The notes below the pieces were generated by a model. That model worked only from the letters and a program-made list of their open reading frames with translations, was not told the origin of the DNA and did not search any database. The translations under genes were made by a program, and so were the position numbers. A DNA stretch of 64,000 nt from Guadua angustifolia (lineage: Eukaryota; Streptophyta; Magnoliopsida; Poales; Poaceae), in contig JAYEVE010000689.1 in NCBI GenBank assembly GCA_036346375.1, positions 1 to 64,000 of the forward strand. The letters are read 5' to 3'. The first letter of the stretch is position 1, and every line of letters starts with the position of its first letter. Below are positions 45,831-57,802 of this stretch, one piece after another.

Positions 45831-46780
45831 CACCTCGGGGGTGGCGGCGATATCTGAAGCAAAGGCTCACCCGTGGGGAAACCAAGACCGGGGAGAGGAA
45901 AATCTTGCCGGGTCTTCAAATGCCTTACAGCTTCCTCCGTCCATTCAAAATGGTTAGTCTTCTTTAACAACTTGAGCAGAGGCAAGCTTCGCTCTCCCAA
46001 GCGGGCAATGAATCGCCCCAGGGAGGCCAGGCGACCAGCCGAACCTTGAACTTGCTTGAGTCGCACTGGCGGCTTCATGTGCTCGATGGCCGCTATCTTG
46101 TCAGGATTGGCCTCGATGCCCCGGCTGGACACCAGGAAACCCAGCAACTTGCCGGAGGGCACACCGAACACGCATTTTTCTGGGTTGAGCTTCAGGCAAT
46201 TCTTCCGGAGGTTAGCAAAGGTCTCCTCCAGGTCCTGGATCAGTTCTTCACTCTTTTTAATCTTCACGACTAAATCATCAACGTATACTTCTAGATTTCG
46301 CCCTATCTGGGGGCGGAAGGTAATGTGCATGGCACGTTGGTAAGTGGAACCAGCATTCTTTAAACCAAAAGCCATCCTTACATAACGATAGACTCCATAG
46401 GGGTTACAAATGCGGTCTTCTCTTCATCTTCTAGTGCCATGCTAATCGATGGTACCCAATCGCATCCAAAAGCACAACAATTCACACCCGACCGTGGAGT
46501 CTATGATGAGGTCGACCAGCGGCGGATAAGGATCGCCGGGTAGGCCTTGTTGAGGTCGGTGAAGTCGACACATGCGCCACCTCCGTTGGATTTCTTGGCG
46601 AAACGCAGGGGTTGGCGAGCCACTCGGGATGAGAGACTTCGACTATTCCGCTCTCGGCCTTCTCTACCTCCTCTCGAATGGCGTCCTGCGCTCCGGCGCC
46701 TACCGCCGGACCTTCTGTCGGATTAGGCGCGTCGGGGGCGTTGCCCGATTGGTGCTCGATCACCTCCACAGGGACCCAGT
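45827..46780 (-). pseudogene. pol: Tat reverse transcriptase
   Basis: The open stretch 46375-45827 reads MAFGLKNAGSTYQRAMHI, then EVYVDDLVVKIKKSEELIQD with the catalytic YVDD intact, LNPEKCVFGVPSGKLLGF and AGRLASLGRFIARLGERSLP, matching gypsy RT from the palm to the connection. The N-terminal RT half lies at about 46,780-46,480 in shifted frames (LANPCVSPRN type fragments). The catalytic core is better preserved than the rest of the element. Confidence 0.9.
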
Positions 46781-47640
46781 CATGTCAGACGGTTGCGGCG
46801 AACACGTCTCGTTTGTTGGAGGAAGGTAACGGCGCGTCTTCTATTGGCGGCGAGGTTGGCGCCAATGTCGACGATCTTCGGGGTTCGCCCCGCTCGAGCG
46901 ACCACCTTTACCTCACCGTGAGCCGAGTGAAGCTCTGGTCTGGGCACGAGGGGCTCGAGGAAGTGGCGTCGGTGCGGCCGGCGACAAGTGTACCGGCGAG
47001 ATCCCAAGCACGCTTGTGGCGGCCGAGACCTCCGACCTATCCACGTTGATGACAATGGGGCGGGCCGCAAGCATCTTCACCATCATGTAAGAATAGTGGG
47101 TACCGCCATGAATTTGACTAACGTCGATTCGGCCAAGCAAAGGCGTTATATGGGAGTCGAAATCGGCGACCTCGAAATCCACCATCTCGCATGCGGTAGT
47201 TATCCTTTTCCTCGAAAGTGACGGGGAAGCAAACTTGACCCAAGGGAACAAGCCCGCATCTGGGCTACCGAAGCAGCGGTCGGCGCGAATCTGTCGCGGG
47301 ATCTGCGGCGCCATGAATGCCGGCAGCAGACGGAGGTTGATGGGTTTGCCTCGATCCATCGGCTTCCGCCCGTTAGGTATTCCGGACCGTGGGTGCTACC
47401 ACGATCGGGAGATGCCCTAAGTGGGGTGCCCTCGGGTGGTCGGCCGTGAAGGTGATCGTTTGCTCCTACCATTTCGATGTCAAGGCCCGTCCACTGAGCT
47501 CGGACGCCGTGCGTATACTTCCCTTTTCGGTTGTTTATGGCGGCGTTGGAGGAATGGTGGATGAACCACCATGGATGTGCGCCACGGTGTGATCCGCTTC
47601 TTTGAAAAGCGGTAGGCGGGATCTTCATCTTGATCATCAT
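46781..47640 (-). pseudogene. pol: Tat protease and linker
   Basis: On the minus strand, about 47,490-47,400 carries (in a shifted frame) ITFTADHPR and PIVVAPTVRN of the Tat protease lead-in. The linker reads VDFEVADFDSHITPLLGRID then VSQIHGGTHYSYMMVKM at about 47,180-47,070, the conserved stretch between protease and RT in this lineage. The aspartate triplet itself is not clear because of frame changes. Confidence 0.75.
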
Positions 47641-47816
47641 CGAGCGGCGCTCCTTGGCCGCTTCTCATCATCTCGCTTACGACCCGGCGGTTGTCAGGTC
47701 ATGGGTATTGGTTTTATGTATTGGGCGATGGGGCTCGCCCTCCTTTTAATCGCGGCGGTCGTTCCCACGAGCTACCGCGGCGATCGTCGCGCCGATCACG
47801 GCGATCGTTCGCCCGG

Positions 47817-49185
47817 TCACGGCGGTCGTCGCGCCGCTTCGCGGCGATCATCTCGCGATCGCGGCGGTGGCGCTCCCGAGGCACGGGTCTCCTTCATCAT
47901 CGCGCTCGGCGGCGAGACTGCTGGCCTCCCCCTCGTGCTTCGCCGCCTTCTTGCCACGGCCGGAACCCCGAGGTCGACCTCGTCTTGCCTTAGCCACCCT
48001 TGGGGCAGCGGCCTTCGCCTTCGCCTCAGCGCGCACTTATGTCGCGAGGGAAAAAACTTCGAGGTTGAGGCGATGGTGCGGGTGGCCATCTTCTCCTTCA
48101 TCTTCGCGGTCGCGTCGCCCCTCTGAGCGATGACGGCCGATTGCTCGGAGATGTGGGGATGGTATTGCGGCGATGTGAGAACCCCGGATGAAGTCGCGGC
48201 GACTCCCCTTCTCTTGCTCCGGGCGTGGAGGTCATCCTCCACTGCCAAATTGTGAAATAGTACGAAAATTGGCGACAAAGATGTCGCACAACATTCCCAC
48301 GAGTGCCCAGGCCACTCGGAGATTTAGCTGACCGAGGCGAGGCGAACCCGTCAAGGCGTTGGGAGGTAGTTGGCCATGACCCTTTCATATCCGGGACCCG
48401 CCCGCACCGTCGTGTAGATTTGGAGGAACTCCTCCGGGTTGGTGGTGCCGTCATATTTTTCTATGGCCGGTAGGGAACCTGTCGGCCGGCCCAGCCAACG
48501 GCTATAGCTTGCGGGAGAAGGCAGCACACCGGCGCCGTAGGGGGCCGAAGCCGCTCATCGAGCCGGTCAGGAGGCCGTGCATGGGGCCGCGAGCAGGAGG
48601 AGTGGACCTCCTCCCGGTCCAGGTGAGAGCCATGAGGGGACTCTCATTGCCGGCCGCCACCTTGCCATGGTGGCGCTCTTGGTCCCGTGGCGCGGCGACG
48701 TCACACGGAGGTCATCACCATGTTGTCGGCGGCTCTCATCAAGGTGAGGCGGAGGTCCCCATGGTTCCTCGATGAACCAGGACCGAGATTCGTCGCCCTT
48801 CTCGGACCACGCCCCCTGGCCGGGCCTTTATCGTCAGGCGGTTTGGAGGCACTGGCGCCTGCGGGTGCCTTAAGTGTCAAGAGTACAATTGGTACTGTGG
48901 CCAGGAACCCCACTCGGAGTTGGGCATCCACGAGGCCGCGATGCTCATAACCACGGAGTGGCGGGGAATCTCTGCGAACTCCACCGGAGGTGGTCGAGAA
49001 AAACACGGCGGCGTGCAAGTTACAGGCGGGGTGGCCGCCTCAAAGCCAGCTGCAGCGCGACGGCTCGCTCCCGGCTCTGCGGGAAGCAGTGCGCCGCCTG
49101 CAGGGCGGTGAGCAGTCCCTCGGCCGTGGCCGAGGCGCCTTGGTCGTCGCTTCGCCCGCGATATCTGGTCGCTGAGATCCGCCAT
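47817..49185 (-). pseudogene. gag: Tat gag, frameshifted
   Basis: A candidate start at 49185 reads MADLSDQISRAKRR. The gag core is seen at about 48,460-48,100 (STRRCGRVPDMKGSWPTT, GVEDDLHARSKR-like, HRRNTIPTSPS in several frames), then an Arg-rich segment with ATRTIASTSKFFPSRHKCA at about 48,090-48,030. The order agrees with Tat gag, but indels break it into at least four frames. Confidence 0.75.
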
Positions 49186-49269
49186 CTTCTAATGCGAGCT
49201 GCTTCGAACATGAACACCGAAGTCCGAGGAGTTAGCCGGAAAAAGCCAACCACTAGCCCCTACGGCGCG

Positions 49270-50345
49270 CCCCGGGCGTATTCACCCGGCAGGCCCGGAG
49301 ATCTGAGCCGGGTTTAGTTCGGAAGGAGGCGTCTTGGTGGCTAAACCTAGGGCGAAAACCCTAGGGACTCCTCTGTGAAGGATTCGGCGTCCATGAGCTG
49401 CGCATGACACCAAGATTTTACCCGAGTTCAGGCCCCTTTGGCTCGGGTAATAGCCTTACTTCACGCTAGATTGTTTTTGAGAAGGTGTCAAGCTAATACA
49501 AAGCTCTTGAGTTATAAGTTATTTCCTCTCGAATTCCGTCCCTTTTCCCATGCACGGGAGGCCCTTATATAGGCGGGCTAGCAGGAGTAGGTAAAAGGAA
49601 GTCCTCATACATTTACTACTCCTTCTGTCTTTGTCCCGTTCCTCCGGCCTCATTAAATGCTTCTGCGTGCCTTTGCGGTCCGCCGGATGGGACCCCTACG
49701 CGACGGTAGGTGAGAGGCGTCGGAGAATGGGCTGTTGCGAAAACCCTTGCGGTGATAAGCTGCTATGCGCGAACTGCCGTTCGACATGAATGCGGTAGTG
49801 GAAGGAACCTTGGCGAAGCCACCGCGCTCCACCTCTTTGCCTGCGGCGGGCGTCTTCGCCCGCCTGCCGTGGATGGCGGCAAGGCGGCGGGCGTGCTCGC
49901 TCACCACTCGCCGGGCGCCACGTGGACGACGCCTTTGGCCAGGGCCGTGATCGCCGCCGGTTGCCGAAGCCGCCACGTGGTAGCGCCCGGCGGCGGCGTG
50001 CTTTCGCCCTGCTCGCCGGCGCCACGTGAACCAACGCCTGGCCGGCCGTGATCGCCCGCCCGGTTGCCGAGCCGCCCGTAGTGGCGGCAAGGCGGCGGCG
50101 TCTTCGCCCACTTGCTCGCCGGCGCCACGTGGGCCAAGCGCTGGCCGTGAAGGCTATGATCGCCGCCCGATTGCCGAACCGCCCGCGTAGGCCGGCGCGA
50201 AGCGGCGGCGTGCTCACGCCACCTTTCGCCGGGCGCCCGTGGACCCGACGCCTCATGCGGCGAGCGTGATCGCCGCCCGATTGAGCTGCCGCAGCGGATT
50301 ATGCGTTATCACGATGGAGAGGGTACCCTAGCGTATAATCTGTGA
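49270..50345 (-). repeat. 5' LTR of the Tat element
   Basis: Direct repeat of the left LTR; on the minus strand it begins TGTCACAGATTATACGC. TATA box in minus orientation at about 49,565-49,575. Differences from the left copy include many one-base changes in homopolymer length as well as substitutions. Confidence 0.82.
49850..50290. repeat. G-box-bearing minisatellite in 5' LTR
   Basis: About five irregular units repeat 'ggcgccacgtgg' and 'gtgatcgccgcccg' phrases. CACGTG is intact at 49919, 49974, 50023 and 50126. CACGTG is the core bound by plant bZIP and bHLH factors; any role here is inference. It lies upstream of the LTR TATA box in the sense of transcription. Confidence 0.85.
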
Positions 50346-50349
50346 CAAG

Positions 50350-51454
50350 TACCAAGTAAAAAGTAACCAAAAGACACGAATTAACCCAAGATAACCAAAA
50401 TCTATGCATGTCAATTGCCAACACCATCTTTTAAGGGGCCAAGACAAGGCAAATCGAATTGGGAAGCAGGAAGCGAGATTCGAGAAGCAACTTATGCACA
50501 ATCGGCGTCATCACACAAGCAGAATAAATAGAGCAATCCCCCAAAAAACAACGAGAGGAAAGGAAAGGAGCATACATAGTTGGTGATGAAGAACCATTAG
50601 ATTCAAAGGAATGGGCGACTTATATTGATTTTAATCCTTTGTAAAAGAGCTCTAAAGCAAAGCCACAACAGGATACAACAACGTCGTGGTGGCAATAAAA
50701 CATGACTAATTTCATACAGGTGAGCAAGTAATTGCCACTTTAAGTATGCCACAATTCAATCCCACGATCACCCCCAATCGGTATAATAAAGTAGCAGGTC
50801 ATGTGCTAAAATTTCCTTTGGTAAGAAAGAAAGAGATACTTCACCTAACTGGATCTAGTAGATATTTCACCAAACAAAAGTGTGAACGACTACTCAATTC
50901 ACCACTTAAACATAGATAGAACCCCATACACTTTTGAAGGACCAACCTTAGCAAGATTGAGCAGCATAAATCTTGGGCCAAGTAAATTAGCTAGGAAGTG
51001 AGCATAACGACTCAAAGACCACTACACCTACACTCCAACAAATTGGTCCTTAGCTCTAAAGTAATAGCCATGTAACATAAAATAAAAAATAAAAAAATTA
51101 TCGAATTGGCCTTTCGGTTTCCCATCACCATCACTACTGATTGAAATGCTACCTCCGATTCTAAGGTGAATTCAATCCACAAGATCCAGAGTCCCACATC
51201 GCCCAGAAGCAAACGGATCTAGACTGAAGCTACAAACCATCAGTTGAAACCACAAGGAAACACAGATCCCGTTCAAATTGCTATAACAATTACACTACCG
51301 CTGACCCAGATCAAGAAGAGAAGAAAAGGAGGGGAACAAAAACAACCCTAGATCTTAAGAAGTAGAAGCAGGGGTGAAGAAATATTTCTAAACCTTTCGT
51401 GGTCAGCGATAAGTAAAGCAAGGCACAAACAATCGATTAGTAGTAGTAGTTGTT
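50350..51454. other. Non-coding flank of the Tat element
   Basis: AT-rich DNA without coding matches. It has the feel of intron sequence, which would fit if the exon-like block at 51455-51960 is a real first exon. Confidence 0.4.
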
Positions 51455-51960
51455 ACCATGAAAAGAGGAAGAGGATGAGGCGCGAGCACGTGAGCCCCGG
51501 AGCTTGAGCATGACGCATGCCGTGAAGCTTATCGGTGGCGAGCATGACAACGGCTCGCTTGGCCAGCAGGAGGCGAGGCAAGCCGCCGTGGCCGATGGCG
51601 ATGTCGGTCGTGAAGCGCGATGAGTCGTACTCTGGGCCATGTTACATTATCACTCGCTTTGCGCAGAGAATCCGCGTGCGAGGGCAAGAAAAGCGAAGCG
51701 AAGAAGGCAAGAAAAGTGAGCGAGCCAAGATTTCGGATGGACGCCTTGCCTTCTTTGCGGCCTTTCGGCCGGAGTTCGGGCATCTCGAGCAATCGGGCGG
51801 CGTGTGGGGCGCCATCATCTCTACATACACCCAGATCCTCCGCGAGAGCGAGCAAAGCGAAGAGCGAGAAAGAGCGCGTGTGGTGGGGCGGCGGCGGGGA
51901 GTTCGGAGATTGCGGGGGAGGCCTTGTGGTGAGGGCATGGGTGGGAAAGGATGGACCTAG
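51455..51960 (-). other. Possible first exon of an unnamed gene
   Basis: On the minus strand this begins with 'aaaaccctagctaggtcc', a common start of plant 5' leaders, is GC-rich, has several open frames (for example 51938-51642 and 51640-51437), and ends near a donor context (CATG|GTAACA, about 51,457). The codons DSSRFTTDIAIGHGGLPRLL to AVVMLATDKLHG in one frame look protein-like, but no family is recognised. The exon may belong to the gene whose broken 3' pieces lie at 36.6-37.7 kb. Confidence 0.35.
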
Positions 51961-52135
51961 CTAGGGTTTTGGTTTTTGGGAGGCAGACGATGTATTCGAG
52001 CGGAGAGGATTGCGGTGAGGTCCGGATCGGGAGGGTATCCGAATCGCTCTTGTGTTGGGTGGGAGTGGGTGGGCTTTACACGATTGGCCCGTTTTTTGTC
52101 TTGGCGTGGGGGTGGGGGCGTGAAATGCATTGCCA

Positions 52136-52318
52136 CTAATGTCAATTAAAGAATAGTAAAGATATTTATAAAATTCAATAAAATTATAATATTATGAAAG
52201 AACTTTTCAAGATAAATCTACATATATGATTTTCATGTATCCAATTTAAATATTTAAAAGATATTAATAGTTAAAGTTTTGAAAACTTAATACACCTCTA
52301 TCCAAAATGACAACTATT
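52136..52318. repeat. AT-rich MITE-like fragment
   Basis: The run ends 'cctctatccaaaatgac', a form common at the ends of short grass MITEs, and its last 20 bases match 28,797 onwards in inverse orientation. The other terminus is not clear. Confidence 0.4.
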
Positions 52319-52350
52319 TGTGGCTTAGGCATGGCGGGTTGGCCTAGAAA

Positions 52351-55110
52351 CAACGATTGAAATCTCGATTTCGCTCTAAATATCGTCAGTAGCGAAGAAC
52401 GAAATTTCAATGAGATCTCAGACAATTCAAACAAATTCGGCGAAATGCAAAAACAACATTTGAAATCCGGTTTTGGAGCCTTGCGGTACACGCTCACCAA
52501 TTTTCTTTGAGATCTCGGCAAAATTGGGCGTTAAAAATCTAGTCGAAACGAAGTTAAAAAATTCTGATTTTTTTGGAGATCACTGACACATTGATGATGT
52601 TTCTATAAAAATTTCAGATAATTATGAATCTTGTTGAAGTTTCAAAAATTAAAATATTACTACTGTCCTAATAAAACTCTGACCTGCAATTTTGAACTGA
52701 ATGAAAAATAGGGGAAATCATGTTAAAAATATTTGTAATTTTTTGTGCATAATTCTATCATATCAGTAATCTTTCCATAAAATTTTTAGATGATGGTGAA
52801 GCTCAAGGGATTTTTAAAAATTCGAACATCAATGATGTCTAGATGAAAAATGGTTGAAAGTACGTTAGAAAATTTTGAAATTTTAATTGGATAATTGTGA
52901 TGCATCATTAACCATGCCATAAAATTTTTAGATGATTATCAATCTGTGAAGTTAGAAATTTCAGCAGCATTTCAATTGAAATTCAGATTTAGAGAGTCAC
53001 AGTTGCAGACAATCAATGTATATTTGCATGACAATTAATAGGCATAAAATAAAATTGGTACATATGAAAATTTATCCCATATTTGCATAACAATAAAATC
53101 AATATCTATTTGCATCACATACCTATGAGTAGTAGTACGCCTGTGATGCAAACTACACCTCCGCGTTGTCGATAATGACTTCGTGATGCCTCCTCTCGTG
53201 TTGTTACTTGATTTTTCCTAGGTCATGTCCCACGGTAGCTAGGCAGACTTCCAATGTTCGTAATGAAACATCCGGCATTATACTTCTCGGATTGGTAAAG
53301 GTACCGATCTTGACAAATGAGTGTCGTATTATGCGGATCGGCGTATGGATCAGTGTAGTCAAACGGCTAAAAGATGCTAGTTCGTCATAGTTACATGCAT
53401 GAAAGTATCCACCCTGATCCCTTCCATAGGGTATTGAACCGTACCCACCCTAACCAATTTAGACACGCTTGTGCAGGCCTTCACATCGCCGATACGGCCA
53501 GCCAGATGTTCCTTCAAGCGGGTTACCCTCCACCTTTCATGACATGCTGTAGTAGTTGCACCGACCCGGTGGTTCGACACGCTCCGATGGTCCCATACGA
53601 TACTACGCATTATCTGCCATAACAAGAACTGCAAATGAAACATAAAATAAGTGAGAAAGGTTAACTTGGATTTAGTATAAATTTTAGCCGAACTAAAATA
53701 GCTGAAAAGAGAGCAAACTAAACCTAGCATACTAGCATTTAAGTATGATATCTTCTTAAATTCACGGTCCAATATCCTAACAGTACATGAAAGCACCCAA
53801 AACATGTGCACATTAAATTATTATTGCAATGCCAATTTCAAAAAATATAAATGCAATAATTCTTCTTACGTACAATATATATGACATAGTCGATCCTGAC
53901 GTTTGTACTTCACAATAACAAGATGCATCCACACGTATTGACTTAGATAACAAGATGCAATTGCTCACTAATCCGGTCAAGAAATGCATATATCCGACAA
54001 ATATATACACTAATCTGGCATTACATACTAAGATATCACTCAAAATACGTGAGATTTTGGTTTGGAAAAAGATTTTTTAATCACCTCGAACTTGGCTGAG
54101 CTGGGCGAAATCTCGGTTTCTCTGGTGAGATCTCGGTTTCTCTGGCCGAGATTTCCCTCTCTACCGGAGATGGTGAAAATCTTGTAGGAGTTGGCGGAGA
54201 TCAGCGAAAGGATCGGCGATAATGGAGTTTGGCTTCAGCTTCTGTATACGAATGGGTAAAGTTCCTGAATGATTGCAGTGACTAAAGTAGGAAGGATTGC
54301 ATGACATAGATAAATAGCCGTGTTCTTCAGTGTTGTTAAGCAACACCAACTTTAGCCTAGTGGTAAGTTCATAAATATTTGAAGAGGAGTTCTTGGGTTC
54401 GAGTCACAGCCATGGCATTTTTTTTGCAGGATTTTTTGGCATAGTTCTAAGGATGCAAAAAAGTTAAAATTTTTTGTGGACATTTCTAAAGCATCCATAA
54501 TATTCCCATAAAATTTTTAGATCATGATCAAACATAACAAATTCCCAAAAAATGTGTGATGCTACTTCACATTTTTGGATTTTAATGCATGTGCTGGTTG
54601 TGTTTACAATTTTTCATTGACCAACCAAAATAGATTGAACTTTTTTAAAAATTTTATAAAAGGGTTACGAGGAAATTATTAAGCTATAGGTCATGATCAA
54701 ACTTGAAAATTTTTTATAAAATTCTAACACGGTTACTACCTCATTTTTGCTCATTCTGTTTTTTATTTTTTTAAATATAACAAATCAACTTAAAATATTT
54801 TGGAAATTTTTCTGTGTGATCCTACACTTGTTAGGATGGTGCCATAAATTTTTCATAGCATGAAAATGCTTCTACAATTTTATAAAATTCTAAAAGTTTT
54901 TCTGCTGAAATTTTAAAACGTTTCAAATCCAGGCATTAAACATGGAATTCTGGGTTTAAGTCCTGGCCAGTACGGGCGAAATCTCGCCGAAAAAAGAGGT
55001 TACTGTAGCAACATGAATTTTTTTAATTTTTGAATTCGGTTGGCAGTCAAAATTTTGTTCAGCTCTGAAGAACAAGATTTTATGAAATCTCGCCAAGATT
55101 TCCAACCTTG
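52351..55110. mobile_element. Probable hAT-like element, old
   Basis: The left end CAACGATTGAAATCTCGA and the right end, reverse complemented, CAAGGTTGGAAATCTTGG form imperfect inverted termini, and both sub-terminal zones carry repeated 'gaaatctcg' motifs. The 8-base flanks (cctagaaa and gttgagaa) do not match well, so superfamily and borders are provisional. The interior at 53,150-53,630 is less AT-rich and may be a transposase remnant, but no domain is readable. Confidence 0.5.
54353..54424 (+). ncRNA. tRNA-derived pol III unit (SINE-like)
   Basis: An A-box-like TAGCCTAGTGG at 54353 and a B-box GGTTCGAGTC at 54396 are 43 bases apart, as in tRNA genes and tRNA-derived SINEs, and a run of eight or more T lies at about 54415. 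No acceptor stem pairing is apparent, so it is not a working tRNA gene. It is embedded in the hAT-like element. Confidence 0.55.
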
Positions 55111-55171
55111 GTTGAGAAAGCAAAAGAAGCAATAGCCGCCACACCCATCTGGGAGCCGAACAACTCCAGAG

Positions 55172-56648
55172 CAGGGTTCAAAATTTCATTTTGAACAAAA
55201 TTTTGTCCATGGCCAAAATCCAAAATTTTGGCAAAATTTCGGACAAAATCCGTTCAAAATTCAAATCCGTTTTGTTTGGCACCGAAGAATTTCGCCAAAA
55301 TTACCCGAAATTTTGGCCGAAATTCCCGAAATTTTGCTAAAATTGCACTGATAAAAAATAGTTCAAACGATGTCAAAAAATTTTGATTTTTTTTGAAGAT
55401 TCTTGACACATTAAAGATGTTCTAATAAAATGTTTAGGTGATTATCAGGTCTATAGAATTTTTAAAAATTCAAACATTGGTACCATCCAGATGAAACATT
55501 GACCGGCAAGTTTGAATCGGATGAAAAATGGTACAAACGACGTTAGAAAATTTTAAATTTTTTTCATGATGCTGATGAATCACTAATGTTTCAATAAAAT
55601 TTTCAGATGGTGATCAATATTCAAGAATTTTTAAAAATCCGGACAGTGCTGCTATCCTGATAAAAGCCTTATCGGCAAATTTGAACAGAATGAAAAATAG
55701 TACAAACCACGTTGGAAAATTTTGGAAATTTTTGTGGAAGGTCCTGATGTATCACTAATGTTTTTATAAAATTGTCATATGATTATCATGCTTCAAGAAG
55801 TTTAAAAAATTCTGATAGTGCTACGTGCTGATAAAAGCCTAATAATCAATACATAGATTTGCTTTAGTAATAAAGGAAGGTTTAAAATTTGTGAAACTTT
55901 TACAGAAGAGTGATAAGGAAGTGTTTAAGATCTAATAAAAATTTTGAATCATGATCACACTCCAGTGAATTTATAAAATTTTTACAAGGCATAGTAGCAT
56001 TTATGTTCTTTCTCTTTTGTTTTTTGCAATATAGTATAACAAATGAAGTTCAATGGTTTTATAGATTTTATTGACCAAATAAAAAATTTAATTTTTTAAA
56101 AATTTTATAGAATAGTAATTAGAAAATTCTTAATCTGTCATAAAAACTTTAGATCATGATCACACTCGAGAAAATTTAGAAAAATCTAAAATTTTACTAT
56201 CCCAATTATGTCTATTCTGTTTTTGATTTTTTAAAGATAACAAATAAAGCTCAGTTATTTTGAAAATTTTTCTGTATGATGTTACACTACTAAGAATGAT
56301 ACCATAAATTTTTCAGATCATTATCAAGCTTTTAAAATTTTATAAAAATCTGACAGTGTTTCTGCCCAAATTTTAAAATGTCTCAAAAAGTTTTTCAACA
56401 AATTTTCTTGTAATTTGACTTTCTTAGGGGTTATTGGACTAATTCCGGCCTAATCTGGGTATTAAAACTTAAAATGCGAATTCAAAACCCGAAATTCAAT
56501 AAATTACCCAAAATTCCCGAAATTACTGTAGTAGTACTATAACAAAATCAATTTTTTTTAAAAAATTTTAAATTCGGCCGGTACATCATAATTCGGCCTG
56601 TCCCGAAATGCGAAATTTCGCCGAAATTCGACGAATTTTTGAACCCTG
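55172..56648. mobile_element. Non-autonomous hAT element, 1,477 bp
   Basis: The ends are CAGGGTTCAAAATTTC and, reverse complemented from the right, CAGGGTTCAAAAATTCG. CTCCAGAG is repeated exactly on both sides (55164-55171 and 56649-56656), an 8-bp duplication. Dense 'ccgaaattt/aaaattttgg' sub-terminal motifs line both ends. No coding capacity is seen. Confidence 0.94.
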
Positions 56649-56656
56649 CTCCAGAG

Positions 56657-57172
56657 GTCCAATGGTCATTTGCCTTAGCACTCAATGGGTATATATACCT
56701 GGAGTGGCTGCTGTACGGCTAGGGCAAAGCACGATGGTCAGGCGAAGTCTGGTGCGTGAGAGCAAAAAAAGGGGTTGGGTTCCCTCCAGAATTGACTTGG
56801 GCAGTTGGGCTGCAAAAGGATTTTGGTCGGCCAGACCCACAGTTACCTCGGCCAGCCCAAACCTCATTTGAAGGAGTGTGCATCTAAATTGCCCAAGCGT
56901 CCAATTTTGCTAGGGCATAAAAATAGGCATTAAGTGTCCATTTTTTACTATAGCTTGAACACTGCTCAATTTTGCTATGCATAAAAATTGGCTAAGTTCA
57001 AATTTACTCTGCATGAAAAATTTGCTATGGCATGAAGTGTAGAAATTTACTATGGAAGGTTTTTAAAGTTTGATCGAGCTCCGCGCTTCTCCTACAACCT
57101 CTACAAGTATACATAACATCTAATGCTACTCTTTTGGGCGCTTTCCCTAACACCAAGGGGCAGGGAGGCTAG
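56657..57172. other. Intergenic DNA
   Basis: Nothing coding is seen. 57,153-57,170 has a purine-rich stretch (aaggggcagggagg) just before the LTR-like block that follows. Confidence 0.45.
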
Positions 57173-57517
57173 TGTTGGAAAATATTTGAAGAGCTACTGA
57201 TTGTGCAGCATATATTTCAATTGACTGTATCCATGCTAGTAAAAGACAATATTGCCCCTCACTTGTACTCATAAACTAGCTATTCTCACAAGGGATATTT
57301 TGGTCATTTATATATATCAAGAGTCTATAAATACCTCATCCCCTCTCATTTATAAAAGAGATCTCTCTTGAGTAATATAAAGGAACACTCAAAATTGACG
57401 AACTCTCATGACTTGCTCTCCAGGGACTAACCCCCGTGACTACTCACAGAGTAGGACGGTCCTCTCAGGCCCCCGAACCTATATAAACCTCCCGTATCAT
57501 TTTCACTTTCGTAGACA
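57173..57517 (+). repeat. Solo LTR candidate, 345 bp
   Basis: It starts TGTTGGAAAATATTTG and ends TTTCGTAGACA, has a TATA-type 'gtctataaatacctc' at about 57,330 and an internal 'tataaaag'. CTAG precedes and follows it, a possible 4-bp part of the target duplication. A purine tract right before it would also suit a 3' LTR whose interior is lost. Confidence 0.6.
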
Positions 57518-57802
57518 CTAGCCCATCAAACGGCCGATGTCCACCCATCAATTGTGTTTGGTTTTCACACCTGCGACAATGTGGTAGCATGATATCTTGT
57601 GCAAGTATCTACTCTGTATTTGTTAAAACAACTAGCATGCTGTTAAGAACATACCATCAGTAACAAAGCTGCTAAGATCGAGATTTTGTGTAGTTGAAGG
57701 CACTTCGTATAAATGATGTTTACCACACCAAACTAGAACGAGAAGAATTGCTTGTGAGGAATTAAAAAGCAAATAAAGTGTCGCACTACAATGTATACAG
57801 CA

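Larger units (their letters stand above)
38667..50349 (-). mobile_element. Ty3/gypsy element, Tat type, about 11.7 kb
   Basis: Two roughly 1-kb direct repeats (38667-39664 and about 49270-50345) bound an interior whose genes read on the minus strand: gag (49.2-47.8 kb), protease (47.6-47.2), RT (46.8-45.8), RNase H (45.8-45.5), a second RNase H (45.5-45.2) and integrase (44.7-43.6). Between integrase and the left LTR lies an ORF on the opposite strand (39.98-42.2 kb) matching the 'putative gypsy type transposon' family (PF04195). Dual RNase H plus an antisense ORF before the 3' LTR is the hallmark of the Tat lineage (RIRE2, Grande, Retand). Frameshifts abound. A possible TACCA repeat at 38662-38666 and 50350-50354 is uncertain. 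Confidence 0.9.

Noticed and set aside
38662..50354. TACCA as confirmed target duplication of the Tat element
   Set aside because: The right-hand copy would require the LTR to end ACAAG instead of CA, and the left border is not sharply defined; kept only as a possibility.
54346..54424. True tRNA gene
   Set aside because: The internal promoter boxes are present but no acceptor or anticodon stem pairing could be made out.
52343..55118. 8-bp duplication for the element at 52351-55110
   Set aside because: cctagaaa and gttgagaa share too few positions, so assignment to hAT rests on the termini alone.
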